Shown piece by piece: positions 7,308 to 17,199 of a stretch of DNA of 64,000 bases; positions within the stretch are counted from its first letter, which is position 1, and each line of letters opens with the position of its first letter. Below the pieces are notes generated by a model, which was given only the letters and a program-made list of their open reading frames with translations, searched no databases and had not been told where the DNA came from. Source of the DNA: Bacteroidetes bacterium MedPE-SWsnd-G2 (GTDB taxonomy: Bacteria; Bacteroidota; Bacteroidia; Flavobacteriales; Flavobacteriaceae); the NCBI GenBank assembly GCA_001874335.1, contig MPDE01000005.1:164890-228889 (forward strand), written 5' to 3'. The position numbers and the translations under genes were made by a program.

Positions 7308-10300
7308 TTAGTTTGAATCTAATTGTATGGTGCCTTCATCAAGGTTCGTTCCTGAATCCTCAATAGTTTCAGCATCGTTGGGATTATCCCCACTTATTTG
7401 TTTAAATAAACTGATGTAATTATTAAATTTTTCGGTTTCTCCTAATGCAAATTCTTTATCGTCGTAAACGACTATCAAATCAACTAATGCTCTATATCTT
7501 TCAATATCAGTAATAATTTCATCGATATAGTTAATCTGCTGAGCTTCTGTTAAACCACTATAGTATTTCAAGCTTTCTTGATATTTCCCAGCGACATCTA
7601 AGTATAACTTTCTGGCTTTATCAACGGCTTCTACTTCGTAATAAGCCGTCATATAAGGCTCCAATAAAGTGTAATACCCGAATTTATGAACTGGCATTTT
7701 TTCCATGGCAAGGTCAGCTACTTTTTCAGCTTTGTCCAATTGCCCTTCATTAATTAATTTTTCAATTAATCTTGCAAGGTTTCCTCTATAAGTTATACCG
7801 TTTCTTCGTGTTTCAACATCATGGTAAATTTCATCGCTACCGCTATTACCCCATTCCCATGACATCACTTTTTCATACATCAAATCGGAATCTACACGAC
7901 CCATATCATAAGGATTTGCTCTGCTTACCGGTGTTTTAATCGGTACTAATTTGTAGCACAATCCATCCAATTGCAGATAATCTTTCATCCAGATGTAATC
8001 ATCATCTCCAAAACTTCCACCAGAAAAATAAATAGGGCGTTCCCAATTGTTATTGGCAACGACATCTAACATTAATAATCTGTTTTTGTATAATGCGCCT
8101 CCTTTAATTCTAATATCAATATGAGGAACTATTAAATCGGCATCTTCTGGTTTTACGATACCATGCTCTAATACACTTTGTTTGTCAACAGGAATTCTAA
8201 CATTTTCGGTAGGGAAGTAATTAGAATTTAATAATTGACTTGGATAAGCACTTACGTCTTCACCTTCTTGAGCCATTACATATTTTAGTTTTGTTTTTGG
8301 GTTTTCACTTGAAACCCAAGTCATGAAACGGTCAATAGGTAAGGTGTCTTTAGATATTTCACGTTTCATAATATAATCACGTGTTCCGTAACTGTATTGA
8401 CTATGTGTTAACTGTGATGGTATCGGTGCGCTTTCATAAGCCTGACGTTTCATTTGGTCGATATACCAATCTGTTTGAAATAAACTGGTGTTTACCACTC
8501 TAACATCCCGTCTAACACCTTCAATTTCTTGTGCATACCAAAGCGGGAAACTATCGTTGTCTCCAATGGTAAATAAAATGGCATTTGGTGCGCAGGATTC
8601 TAAATATTTTACAGCCATGGCATGGGCTGTTTTACGATCTGAACGGTCATGATCATCCCAGTTATTGGCTGCTAAAATACCAGGGACCAATACCAAACAA
8701 GCTAAGGTCACTGCTGGAGCTAAAAACGAACTATTTTTAATAGATCTGAGAGCATCATATAAGCCATATACTCCTATACCAATCCATAGAGCAAATACAT
8801 AAAATGAACCCACAACAGAGTAATCTCTTTCTCTGGGCTCAAATGGTCTAACGTTTGTATAGAATTGAATGGCAATACCTGTAAATACAAAAAACACTAA
8901 TAGCGTCCAGAACAGTTTTTTATCTCTTCCAAATACAAATAGTAACCCGATTAGCCCTAAAATAAAAGGCAGGAAGTAATAGGTGTTTCTTCCTTTGTTA
9001 TTGGTCACATCGCTTGGTAAATTTTCTTGAGGTAAGCCTAAATGTAATTCATCAATAAAATTAACCCCACTTAACCAATTACCATGGAGGTTATCATATT
9101 TACCCTGAATATCATCTTGTCTTCCTGTGAAGTTCCACATAAAGTATCTCCAATACATATACCCTAATTGGTATTCAATCATATAAGAAATATTGTCTAC
9201 AAATGTTGGTTTTTCAACATTTAAAATTTGACCATAATTTTTAAGAAATGCATTATAATCTGAATAATCAACTTGGCCTTCATTCACCCGTTGCATAAAG
9301 TCTGAAACAATTTTTCGCACTTCATTATTCATGCGGTATTCTGGTTTGATTTCAAAATTAATCATACCAGTAAACATCATATAATTTTCGGCGTGTTCAG
9401 TACTCCACATTCTTGGTAAGATGTCGGCATGCTCTGAGTTATAATTTTGTTTGGCGTTTTTGTAGTCATTGACGATTACATATTTTCCAAGCGCTTTGTC
9501 TTTTTCGTATTTAGGTTTGTCATCAACATAAGGTTGTTTTTCGTCTAAACCACTATAGATTTCAGTAAACATCGGCCCGTAAAACAAATGTGTTTCAGGG
9601 TACTGTTCTAAATTATAATAGGCTAATAATTCACGTGCACTTGAAGGGTCATTTTCATTAATTACAACCTTTGCATTTGCTCTAATAGGTAGCATGACCC
9701 ATGACGAAAATCCAATAAAAATAAATAGTAAACACAGAATTAACGTATTGGCATGTACTTTGTTTTTTTTGCGTGTATAGTTTAATCCGTAATAGAAAAG
9801 TCCAATTAAAAGCAACCCGAAGATTATAGTACCTGAGTTAAATGGTAATCCAAAGGTGTTAACAAACAAAATTTCAGACGTACTAAATAGTTTTAATGCG
9901 TTTGGTAATAAAAGTTTAAAAATGAATAAAAGAATAGCCGCCGCTGCAAGGTTGGCTATAATAAAATTCTTTACCGTAACTGTTTTATAGTTTTTAAAGA
10001 AATAGATAAGGCTAATTGCGGGAATGGTAAGTAGTCCCATAAAGTGAACCCCAAATGACAAACCAATAATAAATGCAATTATTACCAGCCATTTATTTCC
10101 TCTTGGTGTATTCATGTCTTGTTCCCATCTCAGAGCTAACCAAAACATAACTGCCATAATTAGGGTGGCCATGGCGTAAACTTCGGTTTCAACAGCGTTA
10201 AACCAAAATGAATCGGTAAATGTAAAAGCTAAACTACCAACAATGCTACTTCCTAAAATAGCAATTGCTTGATTTTTATCTATAGTTTCTTTTACCAACA

Positions 10301-10616
10301 ATTTTTTAAGCAAAAGACTAATGGTCCAGAACATAAAAAGAATGGTAAAAGCACTTGCTGCTGCACTCATAAAGTTTAGCATCATCCCAATTTGAGCAGG
10401 CTCTAAAGCGAACATTGAGAAAAATGCACCTAACATTTGAAACAATGGTGCTCCAGGAGGATGCCCAACTTGTAGTTTAGATGAAGTTAAAATATACTCC
10501 CCAGCATCCCAAAAACTAACTGTTGGCTCTATAGTTAAACCATATGTAATTAAGGCTATTGCGAAAACTGCCCATCCTAATATGGTGTTCCATTTCTTGA
10601 AATTAAATTCTGTCAT
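7308..10616 (-). CDS. DUF2723 membrane protein (GT-C fold, protein O-mannosyltransferase-like)
   Basis: A 1102-residue protein. The N-terminal 600 residues hold about a dozen hydrophobic helices. The first loop carries TVSFWDAGEYI and VGHPPGAPLF, the DUF2723 signature; its acidic residues sit where GT-C glycosyltransferases such as protein O-mannosyltransferases have theirs. A long soluble region follows (about 640-1000), with a helical, TPR-like C-terminus and an acidic tail. Bacteroidota glycosylate many exported proteins, and transferring a sugar from a lipid donor to proteins or lipids is a plausible role, but this is inference. The gene stands alone on the minus strand and ends in a strong terminator. 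Confidence 0.8.
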   Translation of the reverse strand: MTEFNFKKWNTILGWAVFAIALITYGLTIEPTVSFWDAGEYILTSSKLQVGHPPGAPLFQMLGAFFSMFALEPAQIGMMLNFMSAAASAFTILFMFWTISLLLKKLLVKETIDKNQAIAILGSSIVGSLAFTFTDSFWFNAVETEVYAMATLIMAVMFWLALRWEQDMNTPRGNKWLVIIAFIIGLSFGVHFMGLLTIPAISLIYFFKNYKTVTVKNFIIANLAAAAILLFIFKLLLPNALKLFSTSEILFVNTFGLPFNSGTIIFGLLLIGLFYYGLNYTRKKNKVHANTLILCLLFIFIGFSSWVMLPIRANAKVVINENDPSSARELLAYYNLEQYPETHLFYGPMFTEIYSGLDEKQPYVDDKPKYEKDKALGKYVIVNDYKNAKQNYNSEHADILPRMWSTEHAENYMMFTGMINFEIKPEYRMNNEVRKIVSDFMQRVNEGQVDYSDYNAFLKNYGQILNVEKPTFVDNISYMIEYQLGYMYWRYFMWNFTGRQDDIQGKYDNLHGNWLSGVNFIDELHLGLPQENLPSDVTNNKGRNTYYFLPFILGLIGLLFVFGRDKKLFWTLLVFFVFTGIAIQFYTNVRPFEPRERDYSVVGSFYVFALWIGIGVYGLYDALRSIKNSSFLAPAVTLACLVLVPGILAANNWDDHDRSDRKTAHAMAVKYLESCAPNAILFTIGDNDSFPLWYAQEIEGVRRDVRVVNTSLFQTDWYIDQMKRQAYESAPIPSQLTHSQYSYGTRDYIMKREISKDTLPIDRFMTWVSSENPKTKLKYVMAQEGEDVSAYPSQLLNSNYFPTENVRIPVDKQSVLEHGIVKPEDADLIVPHIDIRIKGGALYKNRLLMLDVVANNNWERPIYFSGGSFGDDDYIWMKDYLQLDGLCYKLVPIKTPVSRANPYDMGRVDSDLMYEKVMSWEWGNSGSDEIYHDVETRRNGITYRGNLARLIEKLINEGQLDKAEKVADLAMEKMPVHKFGYYTLLEPYMTAYYEVEAVDKARKLYLDVAGKYQESLKYYSGLTEAQQINYIDEIITDIERYRALVDLIVVYDDKEFALGETEKFNNYISLFKQISGDNPNDAETIEDSGTNLDEGTIQLDSN

Positions 10617-10717
10617 AGATTAGCGTAATAATTGCCAGCGAATTTAGTAATAAATATCATACTCTAATGTTGTTTTAGATTAACGTTATACTTTTTTAAT
10701 TATTTTTCTAAAAAAAT

Positions 10718-10748
10718 TTTGTGCAAATGAAAGTTTATATTAAATTTG
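10718..10748 (+). promoter_or_regulatory. tRNA-Gln promoter
   Basis: TTTG at 10718-10721, 19 bases, then TAAATTTG at 10741-10748: a clean match to the Bacteroidota -33/-7 consensus, 18 bases before the mature tRNA. Confidence 0.75.
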
Positions 10749-10766
10749 CACCCTCAATTGAGACAA

Positions 10767-10839
10767 TGGCCTATGGTGTAACTGGCAACACGTCTGGTTT
10801 TGGTCCAGAAGAGTCTAGGTTCGAGCCCTAGTAGGCCAA
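10767..10839 (+). tRNA. tRNA-Gln (anticodon TTG)
   Basis: The cloverleaf can be drawn by hand. The acceptor arm is TGGCCTA (10767-10773) with TAGGCCA (10832-10838) and A at 10839 as discriminator. The anticodon arm is TCTGG/CCAGA around loop TTTTGGT, giving anticodon TTG. The T arm is CTAGG/CCTAG around TTCGAGC (10815-10831). The CCA end is not encoded. It has its own promoter and a terminator directly downstream, so it is a monocistronic tRNA. Confidence 0.95.
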
Positions 10840-10840
10840 C

Positions 10841-10874
10841 AAAAAAGCCTTCCTAATTTAGGAAGGCTTTTTTT
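10841..10874. terminator. Bidirectional terminator between tRNA-Gln and universal stress gene
   Basis: GCCTTCCTAA (10847-10856) pairs with TTAGGAAGGC (10858-10867), flanked by six A on the left and seven T on the right, so it can serve both convergent transcripts. Confidence 0.85.
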
Positions 10875-10888
10875 ATGCTGTTATGTAG

Positions 10889-11713
10889 TTAGATTTTAAA
10901 TGTCATTACTGGTCGTTTGGCATGATTTACAATGTCTTCACTGATACTGCCATTAAAGAAGTGAGCAATACCCTGCCTGCCATGTGTGCTGATTCCAATA
11001 AGATCGGCATCAATAGACTTTGAGAAATTCAAAATGCCTTGTTCTACGGTTTCATCATTATAGATGTTCACCGTGTAATTAGCGTAACTCGGGTTTTTAA
11101 TAAAAGCATCAATGCGCTCATTGGCAACAGCTGTTGTTGTGAAATTGCTTGGTGTGTTGACCATGAGTAAATGGATTTTAGCATCCCAAAACTCTGCAAA
11201 TTTGCAAGCTTGATTAAAGGTTTCTTTGTTGTCGTTATTGAAATCTGAAGCGAAAACAAATTCATTTACGCTAAAATCTTCATGTTCGTTTTTGATAACC
11301 AATACGGGGACGTCGGAGTTTCTAACCACTTGTTCTGCATTTGAGCCAATAAACATTTCTTTTAGTCCTGTGGCACCATGAGATCCCATCATGATAAAAT
11401 CTATATGGTGTTTTTTACATGTTTTTTTAATACCTGCAAAAATGTTGCTGGATTCCATAATTTTATGAACCGTTAATCCGTCTAAATATGGCCTTGATGC
11501 AATGTTATCAAATTTTTGCTCTGCAAGCCTAAAGAAAAACATGCCTTCTGGCAGCTCGCTATACACCCCAGCGGCATCCAATTCTTGGTAGGGGATTTCT
11601 AGCATGTGTAGCAGGTAGATCTCGCTATCACGTTGTTTTGCTAATTGAGCAGCAACCTTTAAAGCGTTTTCAGATTCTTTTGAAAAATCGGTAGTAACTA
11701 GTATTTTTTTCAT
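10889..11713 (-). CDS. Universal stress protein with two tandem USP domains
   Basis: A 274-residue cytoplasmic protein. Domain 1 (about 1-145) starts KKILVTTDFSKESENAL and ends GSHGATGLKEMFIGSNAEQV-RNSDVPVLVI, the G-x2-G-x9-GS nucleotide-binding motif. Domain 2 (about 150-274) ends STHGRQGIAHFFNGSIS-RPVMTFKI with a similar motif. Both domains therefore appear able to bind ATP. Tandem UspA proteins take part in stress or energy-limitation responses; the exact role is not known. It is convergent with tRNA-Gln and divergent from the rimP operon. Confidence 0.88.
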   Translation of the reverse strand: MKKILVTTDFSKESENALKVAAQLAKQRDSEIYLLHMLEIPYQELDAAGVYSELPEGMFFFRLAEQKFDNIASRPYLDGLTVHKIMESSNIFAGIKKTCKKHHIDFIMMGSHGATGLKEMFIGSNAEQVVRNSDVPVLVIKNEHEDFSVNEFVFASDFNNDNKETFNQACKFAEFWDAKIHLLMVNTPSNFTTTAVANERIDAFIKNPSYANYTVNIYNDETVEQGILNFSKSIDADLIGISTHGRQGIAHFFNGSISEDIVNHAKRPVMTFKI

Positions 11714-11770
11714 GTGTTGGTTTAAGTGGTTATTCTCTTAAATTTAATAATTATTTCTATATTAAACCAC

Positions 11771-11802
11771 TTGGTAAAATCAATAAAAATGTTGTATATT
11801 TG
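11771..11802 (+). promoter_or_regulatory. Promoter of rimP-nusA-infB operon
   Basis: TTG at 11771-11773 and TATATTTG at 11795-11802, 21 bases apart. Transcription would start near 11809, giving a leader of nearly 60 bases that contains the hairpin at 11831-11857. Confidence 0.7.
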
Positions 11803-11830
11803 CACCGTTGAAAGGCGAAAAAAATTAATT

Positions 11831-11857
11831 GAGGGGACGAAAAGTCCCCTCTTTTTA
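11831..11857 (+). promoter_or_regulatory. Terminator-like attenuator hairpin in rimP leader
   Basis: GAGGGGAC (11831-11838), loop GAAAA, GTCCCCTC (11844-11851) and five T (11852-11856) form a textbook intrinsic terminator. It lies between the operon promoter and the rimP ATG at 11867, with no gene of its own to terminate. Because NusA, encoded in the operon, modulates hairpin-dependent pausing and termination, autoregulation by attenuation is the simplest reading (inference). Confidence 0.7.
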
Positions 11858-11866
11858 TACTAAATA

Positions 11867-12331
11867 ATGTTTAAAGAGAAGGTTAGAACACTGCTTAACG
11901 AGGCGCTTGAAGAGCGTCAAGACTTGTTTTTAATCAGTTTTGAAGTAAAGGCTGATAATGCAATTTTTGTGGAGATTGATGGAGATAATGGCGTGTTAGT
12001 TGAAGATTGCATGTTTGTTAGCAGAGCAATTGAACATAATTTAGACCGAGAAGAAGAAGATTTTTCATTAGAAGTGACTTCGGCTGGAGCAGCGTCTGTT
12101 TTTACACACCAACGTCAATACACTAAAAATATTGGTCGAAATGTAGAGGTGAAAATGGTTGGGGGTAGCACCCAAGAAGGGGTTTTGAAAGAAACTTCAG
12201 AATCTGGAATCATTTTAGAATGGAAAACCAGAGAGCCTAAGCCTGTTGGTAAGGGTAAAGTGACTGTTATTAAAAATGAAACAGTAGATTTTAAAGATAT
12301 TATAGAAGCAAAAGTTATTATAAAATTTTAA
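11867..12331 (+). CDS. rimP: Ribosome maturation factor RimP
   Basis: A 154-residue cytoplasmic protein of the RimP family, needed for maturation of the 30S subunit. Visible family features are VEIDGDNGVLVEDCMFVSRAIEHNLDRE, where E. coli RimP has its DI-x-D and C-x2-S region, followed by LEVTSAG and the C-terminal SH3-like domain starting near residue 85 (NIGRNVEVKM). It is the first gene of rimP-nusA-infB, an order conserved across bacteria, with nusA 12 bases downstream. Expression is probably controlled by the leader hairpin just upstream. Confidence 0.93.
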   Translation: MFKEKVRTLLNEALEERQDLFLISFEVKADNAIFVEIDGDNGVLVEDCMFVSRAIEHNLDREEEDFSLEVTSAGAASVFTHQRQYTKNIGRNVEVKMVGGSTQEGVLKETSESGIILEWKTREPKPVGKGKVTVIKNETVDFKDIIEAKVIIKF

Positions 12332-12343
12332 TTCATAAGAGTT

Positions 12344-13576
12344 ATGGAAAATATTGCGTTAATTGATTCTTTTTCAGAATTTAAAGACGATAAATTAATA
12401 GATCGTGTAACGTTAATGGCGATTTTAGAGGATGTCTTAAGAAATGCTTTGAAAAAGAAGTATGGTGATGACGACAACTTTGATATCATTATTAACCCTG
12501 ATAAAGGCGATTTAGAGATTTGGAGAAATAGAGTGGTTGTGGCTGATGATGAAGTAGAAGAGCCTAACCAGGAAATTTCATTGTCTGAAGCGCAATTAAT
12601 TGAGCCTGACTTTGAGGTTGGAGAAGATGTAGCAGAAGAAGTAAAGCTTGTAGACTTAGGTAGACGTGCTATTCTTGCATTACGTCAAAACCTAATTTCA
12701 AAAATTCACGAACATGATAATACTAATATCTACAAACAATTTAAAGATTTAGTAGGAGATATATACACTGCAGAAGTACACCATATTCGTCACAGAGCAA
12801 TTATTCTGTTAGATGATGAAGGGAACGAAATTATCTTACCAAAAGAAAAACAAATTCCTTCAGATTTCTTTAGAAAAGGTGAGAATGTAAGAGGTGTAAT
12901 TGAGAGTGTTGAGTTAAAAGGAAACAAACCTGCAATTGTAATGTCAAGAACTGCTCCTAAGTTTTTAGAGAAGTTGTTTGAACAAGAAATCCCTGAAGTA
13001 TTTGATGGATTAATTACTGTTAAAAATGTAGTTCGTATTCCAGGTGAGAAAGCAAAAGTAGCGGTAGATTCTTATGATGATAGAATTGATCCTGTTGGAG
13101 CTTGTGTAGGTATTAAAGGTTCTAGAATTCACGGTATTGTTCGTGAATTGGGTAATGAAAACATTGATGTTATTAATTACACAAATAACTTACAACTTTA
13201 TATTACTCGTGCATTAAGTCCTGCTCGTGTAACCTCAATCAAAATTAATGAAGAAACACAACACGCAGAGGTCTTATTAAGACCAGAAGAAGTTTCTAAA
13301 GCAATTGGACGTGGAGGTCACAACATTCGTTTGGCTGGACAATTAACAGGATATGAGATTGATGTGTTTAGAGAAGGTGCTGAGGAAGATGTTGAATTAA
13401 CAGAATTCTCTGATGAAATTGAAGGCTGGATTATTGCAGAATTCAGTAAAGCAGGATTAGATACGGCTAAGAGTATACTTGAGCAAGATGTTAAAGACTT
13501 GGTGAAGCGTACAGACTTAGAGGAAGAAACAATTAATGAAGTTATAAGAATTCTTAAGGAAGAATTTGAAGAATAA
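12344..13576 (+). CDS. nusA: Transcription termination/antitermination factor NusA
   Basis: A 410-residue protein. The N-terminal RNA polymerase-binding domain (about 1-130) has the usual SFSEFKDDKLIDRVTLMAILEDVLRNAL-type opening. It is followed by an S1 domain (about 135-200), KH1 (VGACVGIKGSRIHGIVRELG) and KH2 (EVLLRPEEVSKAIGRGGHNIRLAGQLTG). The length fits forms that lack the C-terminal acidic repeats of E. coli NusA. It binds the elongating polymerase and nascent RNA to promote pausing, termination and antitermination. It lies between rimP and infB, 30 bases before the latter. Confidence 0.96.
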   Translation: MENIALIDSFSEFKDDKLIDRVTLMAILEDVLRNALKKKYGDDDNFDIIINPDKGDLEIWRNRVVVADDEVEEPNQEISLSEAQLIEPDFEVGEDVAEEVKLVDLGRRAILALRQNLISKIHEHDNTNIYKQFKDLVGDIYTAEVHHIRHRAIILLDDEGNEIILPKEKQIPSDFFRKGENVRGVIESVELKGNKPAIVMSRTAPKFLEKLFEQEIPEVFDGLITVKNVVRIPGEKAKVAVDSYDDRIDPVGACVGIKGSRIHGIVRELGNENIDVINYTNNLQLYITRALSPARVTSIKINEETQHAEVLLRPEEVSKAIGRGGHNIRLAGQLTGYEIDVFREGAEEDVELTEFSDEIEGWIIAEFSKAGLDTAKSILEQDVKDLVKRTDLEEETINEVIRILKEEFEE

Positions 13577-13606
13577 CATAAATTTAAATTATATTACAGA
13601 TAATTT

Positions 13607-16513
13607 ATGGCTCAAACAATTAGATTAAATAAGGCATTAAGGGAATTGAATATCTCTATCGATCGTGCTGTGGATTTCTTAGAATCCAAGGGTATCGAAG
13701 TCGATAAGAGTCCTAATACCAAATTGCCGCAGAATGTTTACGAAATTCTCTCTAATGAATTTCAGACTGATGCAAGTAAAAAGGTCGCATCCCAAGAGGT
13801 GAGTGAGGCTAAGCTTAAAGAAAAAGAAGAATTACGCATACAACGTGAGCGTGAATTAGAAGAAAAGGCGAAGAAGGAAGAAGAAGCAAGACAACAAGTT
13901 GTTAAAGCAAAAGCTTCGTTATCAGGACCTAAGCAAATTGGAAAAATTGACTTAGAAGGAGATGCGCCAAAAACCGAGGAAGCCCCAGCTCCTGCCGAAA
14001 CTGAAAAAGTAGAGGTAAAAGCTGAACCAGAGGTGGTTACTCAAGTTGAAGACTCTAAAGCTGTTGAGCCAGAAGCTAAAGAGGAAGCAACGATTGCACC
14101 ACCAAAAGAAGAGGCAAAGCCTGAGGTTAAAGAAGAAAAGCCTAAAGCCGAAACAAAAGAGGTAAAAGAAACACCAAAAGTGACTAAGGAAACTAAGTCT
14201 ACTAAAGCTGCTAAACCAACACCTGTTGAAAGAGAGCAAGCAAGAGTTTCTAAACCTAAGCAAGTAGAAGCACCAAAAGCTGCTAAAGAGGAAACTCCTG
14301 CAGTTGTTGATGAAAAGGTTAAAACGCAATATCAAAAATTATCAGGTCCTAAGTCTACAGGTCAAAAAATTGATTTATCTCAATTTAATAAACCTAAAAA
14401 GAAGAAGGAAGATAAAAAGCCGGATGCTAAACAAGATGCATCTGCGAATAAAAAGAAAAGACGTCGTATTAGTAAAACTGGACCGGGAGGTCAAGGCGGC
14501 GGAAATCAAGGTAACAGACCTAACTACCAAAACAGAGGTGGAAACCAAAAAGGAAACTTTAAAGGTAAAAACCAAGGACGTCGTCCAAATGTTGTTAAGG
14601 AAGAGCCAAGTGAGGCAGAAGTGCAAAGACAAGTTCGTGAAACACTAGAAAAACTTCAAGGTAAGTCGAGTAAAGGTAAAGGAGCTAAGCATAGAAGAGA
14701 TAAAAGAGATTTACATAGACAGCAGTCTGAGAAAGATCTTGAGCAACAACAAGCAGAAAGTAAAATTTTAAAGGTAACAGAATTTGTTACTGCAAGTGAA
14801 GTTGCTACTATGATGGATGTTTCTGTAACTCAAATTATCTCGGCTTGTATGTCTTTAGGTATGATGGTTACTATGAACCAAAGATTAGATGCAGAAACCC
14901 TTACGGTTGTTGCAGATGAGTTTGGTTATGAAGTAGAATTTATTACAGCTGATATCGAAGAATCGGTAGAGGAAGTTCAAGATAGTCCAGAAGATTTAAA
15001 AGATCGTGCGCCAATTGTTACAGTAATGGGACATGTTGATCACGGTAAAACATCTTTATTAGATTACATACGTAAAGAGAATGTAATTGCAGGTGAGTCT
15101 GGAGGTATTACACAGCATATTGGTGCTTATGGAGTAACATTAGAAAGCGGTAAAAAAGTGGCCTTTTTAGATACGCCTGGTCACGAGGCCTTTACGGCGA
15201 TGCGTGCACGTGGTGCTCAAGTTACAGATATCGTAATTATTGTAATTGCGGCAGATGATGCTATTATGCCACAAACAAAAGAGGCAATATCTCATGCTCA
15301 AGCAGCAGGAGTACCAATTATCTTTGCAATTAATAAAATAGATAAACCTAATGCTAACCCAGATAAGGTTAAAGAAGGTTTAGCTTCTATGAATCTATTA
15401 GTAGAAGATTGGGGTGGTAAAATTCAATCTCAAGACATATCTGCTAAAACAGGATTAGGGATAAAAGAGCTACTTGAAAAAGTAATGCTTGAAGCTGAAA
15501 TTTTAGAATTAAAAGCTAATCCAGATAAAGCGGCAAACGGAACTGTTGTTGAAGCTTTCCTTGATAAAGGTAGAGGATATGTATCTACAATATTAGTACA
15601 AGCTGGTACTTTAAAAATTGGAGATTACGTATTGGCTGGTAAAAACAGTGGTAAAGTGAAAGCAATGCATGATGAGCGTGGAAATGACGTTGAATTAGCA
15701 GGGCCTTCTACTCCGGTATCAATTTTAGGTTTAGATGGAGCGCCTCAAGCAGGTGATAAGTTTAATGTCTATGAAGATGAAAGAGAAGCGAAACAAATTG
15801 CAACTAAAAGAGCGCAATTACAACGTGAGCAATCTGTAAGAACACAACGTCATATAACACTTGATGAAATTGGAAGACGTATTGCTTTAGGAGATTTCCA
15901 AGAGCTTAATATTATTCTTAAAGGTGATGTTGACGGATCTGTTGAAGCATTAACAGATTCATTCCAGAAATTATCTACCGAAGAAATTCAAGTTAATATT
16001 ATTCATAAAGGTGTTGGTGCCATTACAGAAAGTGATGTGTTGTTAGCAACGGCATCAGATGCGATTATTATCGGATTTAATGTTCGTCCAATGGGTAATG
16101 CGAGACAAATTGCTGATAAAGAAGAAATCGATATCAGAATGTACTCAATTATCTATGATGCGATCAATGATCTTAAAGATGCGATGGAAGGCATGTTGTC
16201 TCCAGAGCTTAAAGAAGAGATTACTGGTACAGCAGAAATTAGAGAAATATTTAAAGTATCTAAAATCGGATCTATTGCAGGTTGTATGGTGACGAATGGT
16301 AAGATATTTAGAAACTCTAATATTCGTTTAATTAGAGATGGTGTAGTTATCTATACAGGTGAGTTAGCCTCTCTTAAACGATTTAAAGATGATGTTAAAG
16401 AAGTATCTAAAGGTTACGACTGTGGTACTCAAGTTAAAAACTACAACGATATTAAGGAAGGTGATGTTATTGAAGCATTCCATGAAGTTGAAGTTAAGAA
16501 GAAACTTAAATAA
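13607..16513 (+). CDS. infB: Translation initiation factor IF-2
   Basis: A 968-residue GTPase that positions initiator tRNA on the 30S subunit. The N-terminus (1-60) is the IF2_N domain. About 60-380 is a low-complexity K/E/P/A stretch followed by a basic G/N/R-rich stretch. A second IF2_N-like helical segment lies near 390-450. The G domain carries [12 protein letters not shown] (G1), DTPGHEAF (G3) and NKID (G4), followed by the beta-barrel domains and the C-terminal fMet-tRNA-binding domain. The low-complexity region creates several open but spurious alternative frames. Last gene of the operon, with a terminator 17 bases after the stop. Confidence 0.97.
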   Translation: MAQTIRLNKALRELNISIDRAVDFLESKGIEVDKSPNTKLPQNVYEILSNEFQTDASKKVASQEVSEAKLKEKEELRIQRERELEEKAKKEEEARQQVVKAKASLSGPKQIGKIDLEGDAPKTEEAPAPAETEKVEVKAEPEVVTQVEDSKAVEPEAKEEATIAPPKEEAKPEVKEEKPKAETKEVKETPKVTKETKSTKAAKPTPVEREQARVSKPKQVEAPKAAKEETPAVVDEKVKTQYQKLSGPKSTGQKIDLSQFNKPKKKKEDKKPDAKQDASANKKKRRRISKTGPGGQGGGNQGNRPNYQNRGGNQKGNFKGKNQGRRPNVVKEEPSEAEVQRQVRETLEKLQGKSSKGKGAKHRRDKRDLHRQQSEKDLEQQQAESKILKVTEFVTASEVATMMDVSVTQIISACMSLGMMVTMNQRLDAETLTVVADEFGYEVEFITADIEESVEEVQDSPEDLKDRAPIVTVMGHVDHGKTSLLDYIRKENVIAGESGGITQHIGAYGVTLESGKKVAFLDTPGHEAFTAMRARGAQVTDIVIIVIAADDAIMPQTKEAISHAQAAGVPIIFAINKIDKPNANPDKVKEGLASMNLLVEDWGGKIQSQDISAKTGLGIKELLEKVMLEAEILELKANPDKAANGTVVEAFLDKGRGYVSTILVQAGTLKIGDYVLAGKNSGKVKAMHDERGNDVELAGPSTPVSILGLDGAPQAGDKFNVYEDEREAKQIATKRAQLQREQSVRTQRHITLDEIGRRIALGDFQELNIILKGDVDGSVEALTDSFQKLSTEEIQVNIIHKGVGAITESDVLLATASDAIIIGFNVRPMGNARQIADKEEIDIRMYSIIYDAINDLKDAMEGMLSPELKEEITGTAEIREIFKVSKIGSIAGCMVTNGKIFRNSNIRLIRDGVVIYTGELASLKRFKDDVKEVSKGYDCGTQVKNYNDIKEGDVIEAFHEVEVKKKLK

Positions 16514-16529
16514 TTTAAGTCTATATACT

Positions 16530-16562
16530 AAAAAAGGCAATCTCTTGAGATTGCCTTTTTTT
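16530..16562. terminator. Bidirectional terminator after infB
   Basis: GGCAATCTC (16536-16544) and GAGATTGCC (16547-16555), flanked by A-run 16530-16535 and T-run 16556-16562. It serves infB and the convergent SPOR gene. Confidence 0.88.
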
Positions 16563-16579
16563 ATGCGATATAGTTAAGC

Positions 16580-16987
16580 TTATTCGTTTTCCTTTACTGG
16601 TTTTGGTATGGCTTTAATTTTTGGTTTTAAGATAAAGGCATTAGGAAAATCTTCTTTTACAATGACAAGAGCTCTATCGGCTTCAAGTCTAGTGGTGAAA
16701 TTTCCTATCCATACTTTATAATTAGGTGTTTCAAATTTTAAAGACACTGGAAAATCCATTTCAGATTTATTCAGTTCATCTCTAATTTCTTGCGCATCAG
16801 TTCTATTTCCAGAATACACTTGAATCGTTAGTAGATTTACCGTTCTAAGGTCTTTTTTGAACTCCATAAGCTGTTTAACATCATTTGGTTCATCGATGTT
16901 AACCTGCCCATTTTGAGCGCTTAATTGGCCTGAAAATACCGTAATAAAAAAGGTTAAAACTGCTGATTTTACTGATACTTTTAACAT
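16580..16987 (-). CDS. Small exported SPOR-domain protein
   Basis: A 135-residue protein with a signal peptide (about 1-24, ending QLSAQ). Residues about 50-125 form a SPOR-like domain (LTIQVYSGNRTDAQEIRDEL, then YKVWIGNFTTRLEADRAL). SPOR domains bind denuded peptidoglycan glycan strands, often at division sites. The C-terminus is proline- and lysine-rich. A minus-strand -7 box lies just upstream. It is convergent with infB and divergent from the act operon. Its function beyond cell-wall binding is unknown. Confidence 0.75.
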   Translation of the reverse strand: MLKVSVKSAVLTFFITVFSGQLSAQNGQVNIDEPNDVKQLMEFKKDLRTVNLLTIQVYSGNRTDAQEIRDELNKSEMDFPVSLKFETPNYKVWIGNFTTRLEADRALVIVKEDFPNAFILKPKIKAIPKPVKENE

Positions 16988-17005
16988 AATTACTATTGTT
17001 TTTTA

Positions 17006-17013
17006 CAAATGTA
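17006..17013 (-). promoter_or_regulatory. Putative -7 box of SPOR gene
   Basis: TACATTTG on the minus strand, 18 bases upstream of the ATG at 16987; matches TAnnTTTG. Confidence 0.5.
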
Positions 17014-17111
17014 TATTTATTTAACGGAATAGTACTCTCTTTATTTATTTAGAACGTTTATAAATTAGACATTAACAGAACTCTAACATTCCTAAAATCG
17101 AACTTAAATGT

Positions 17112-17119
17112 TACTTTTG
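17112..17119 (+). promoter_or_regulatory. Putative -7 box of the act operon
   Basis: TACTTTTG matches TAnnTTTG, 80 bases before the preferred actA start. No clear -33 TTG is seen. Confidence 0.5.
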
Positions 17120-17199
17120 CGGGAGATTTTATAACCGTATTTGGTTCTTTTTTAATGAAAGAATCGTACCAAAGTTTAGACGATAATTCAACTTTTAAT

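Noticed and set aside
11831..11857. Hairpin as an ordinary terminator of an upstream gene
   Set aside because: The upstream gene is on the opposite strand and the operon promoter lies before the hairpin, so it is read as a leader element.
13952..14335. Open frame antisense to the low-complexity part of infB
   Set aside because: Skewed composition (mostly F, S, L, C, R and W) is the mirror of the K/E/A/P-rich IF-2 stretch; no start context or domain.
14304..14648. Alternative plus-strand frame inside infB
   Set aside because: Lys/Arg-rich shadow of the basic G/N/R stretch of IF-2; the IF-2 frame is unquestionable.
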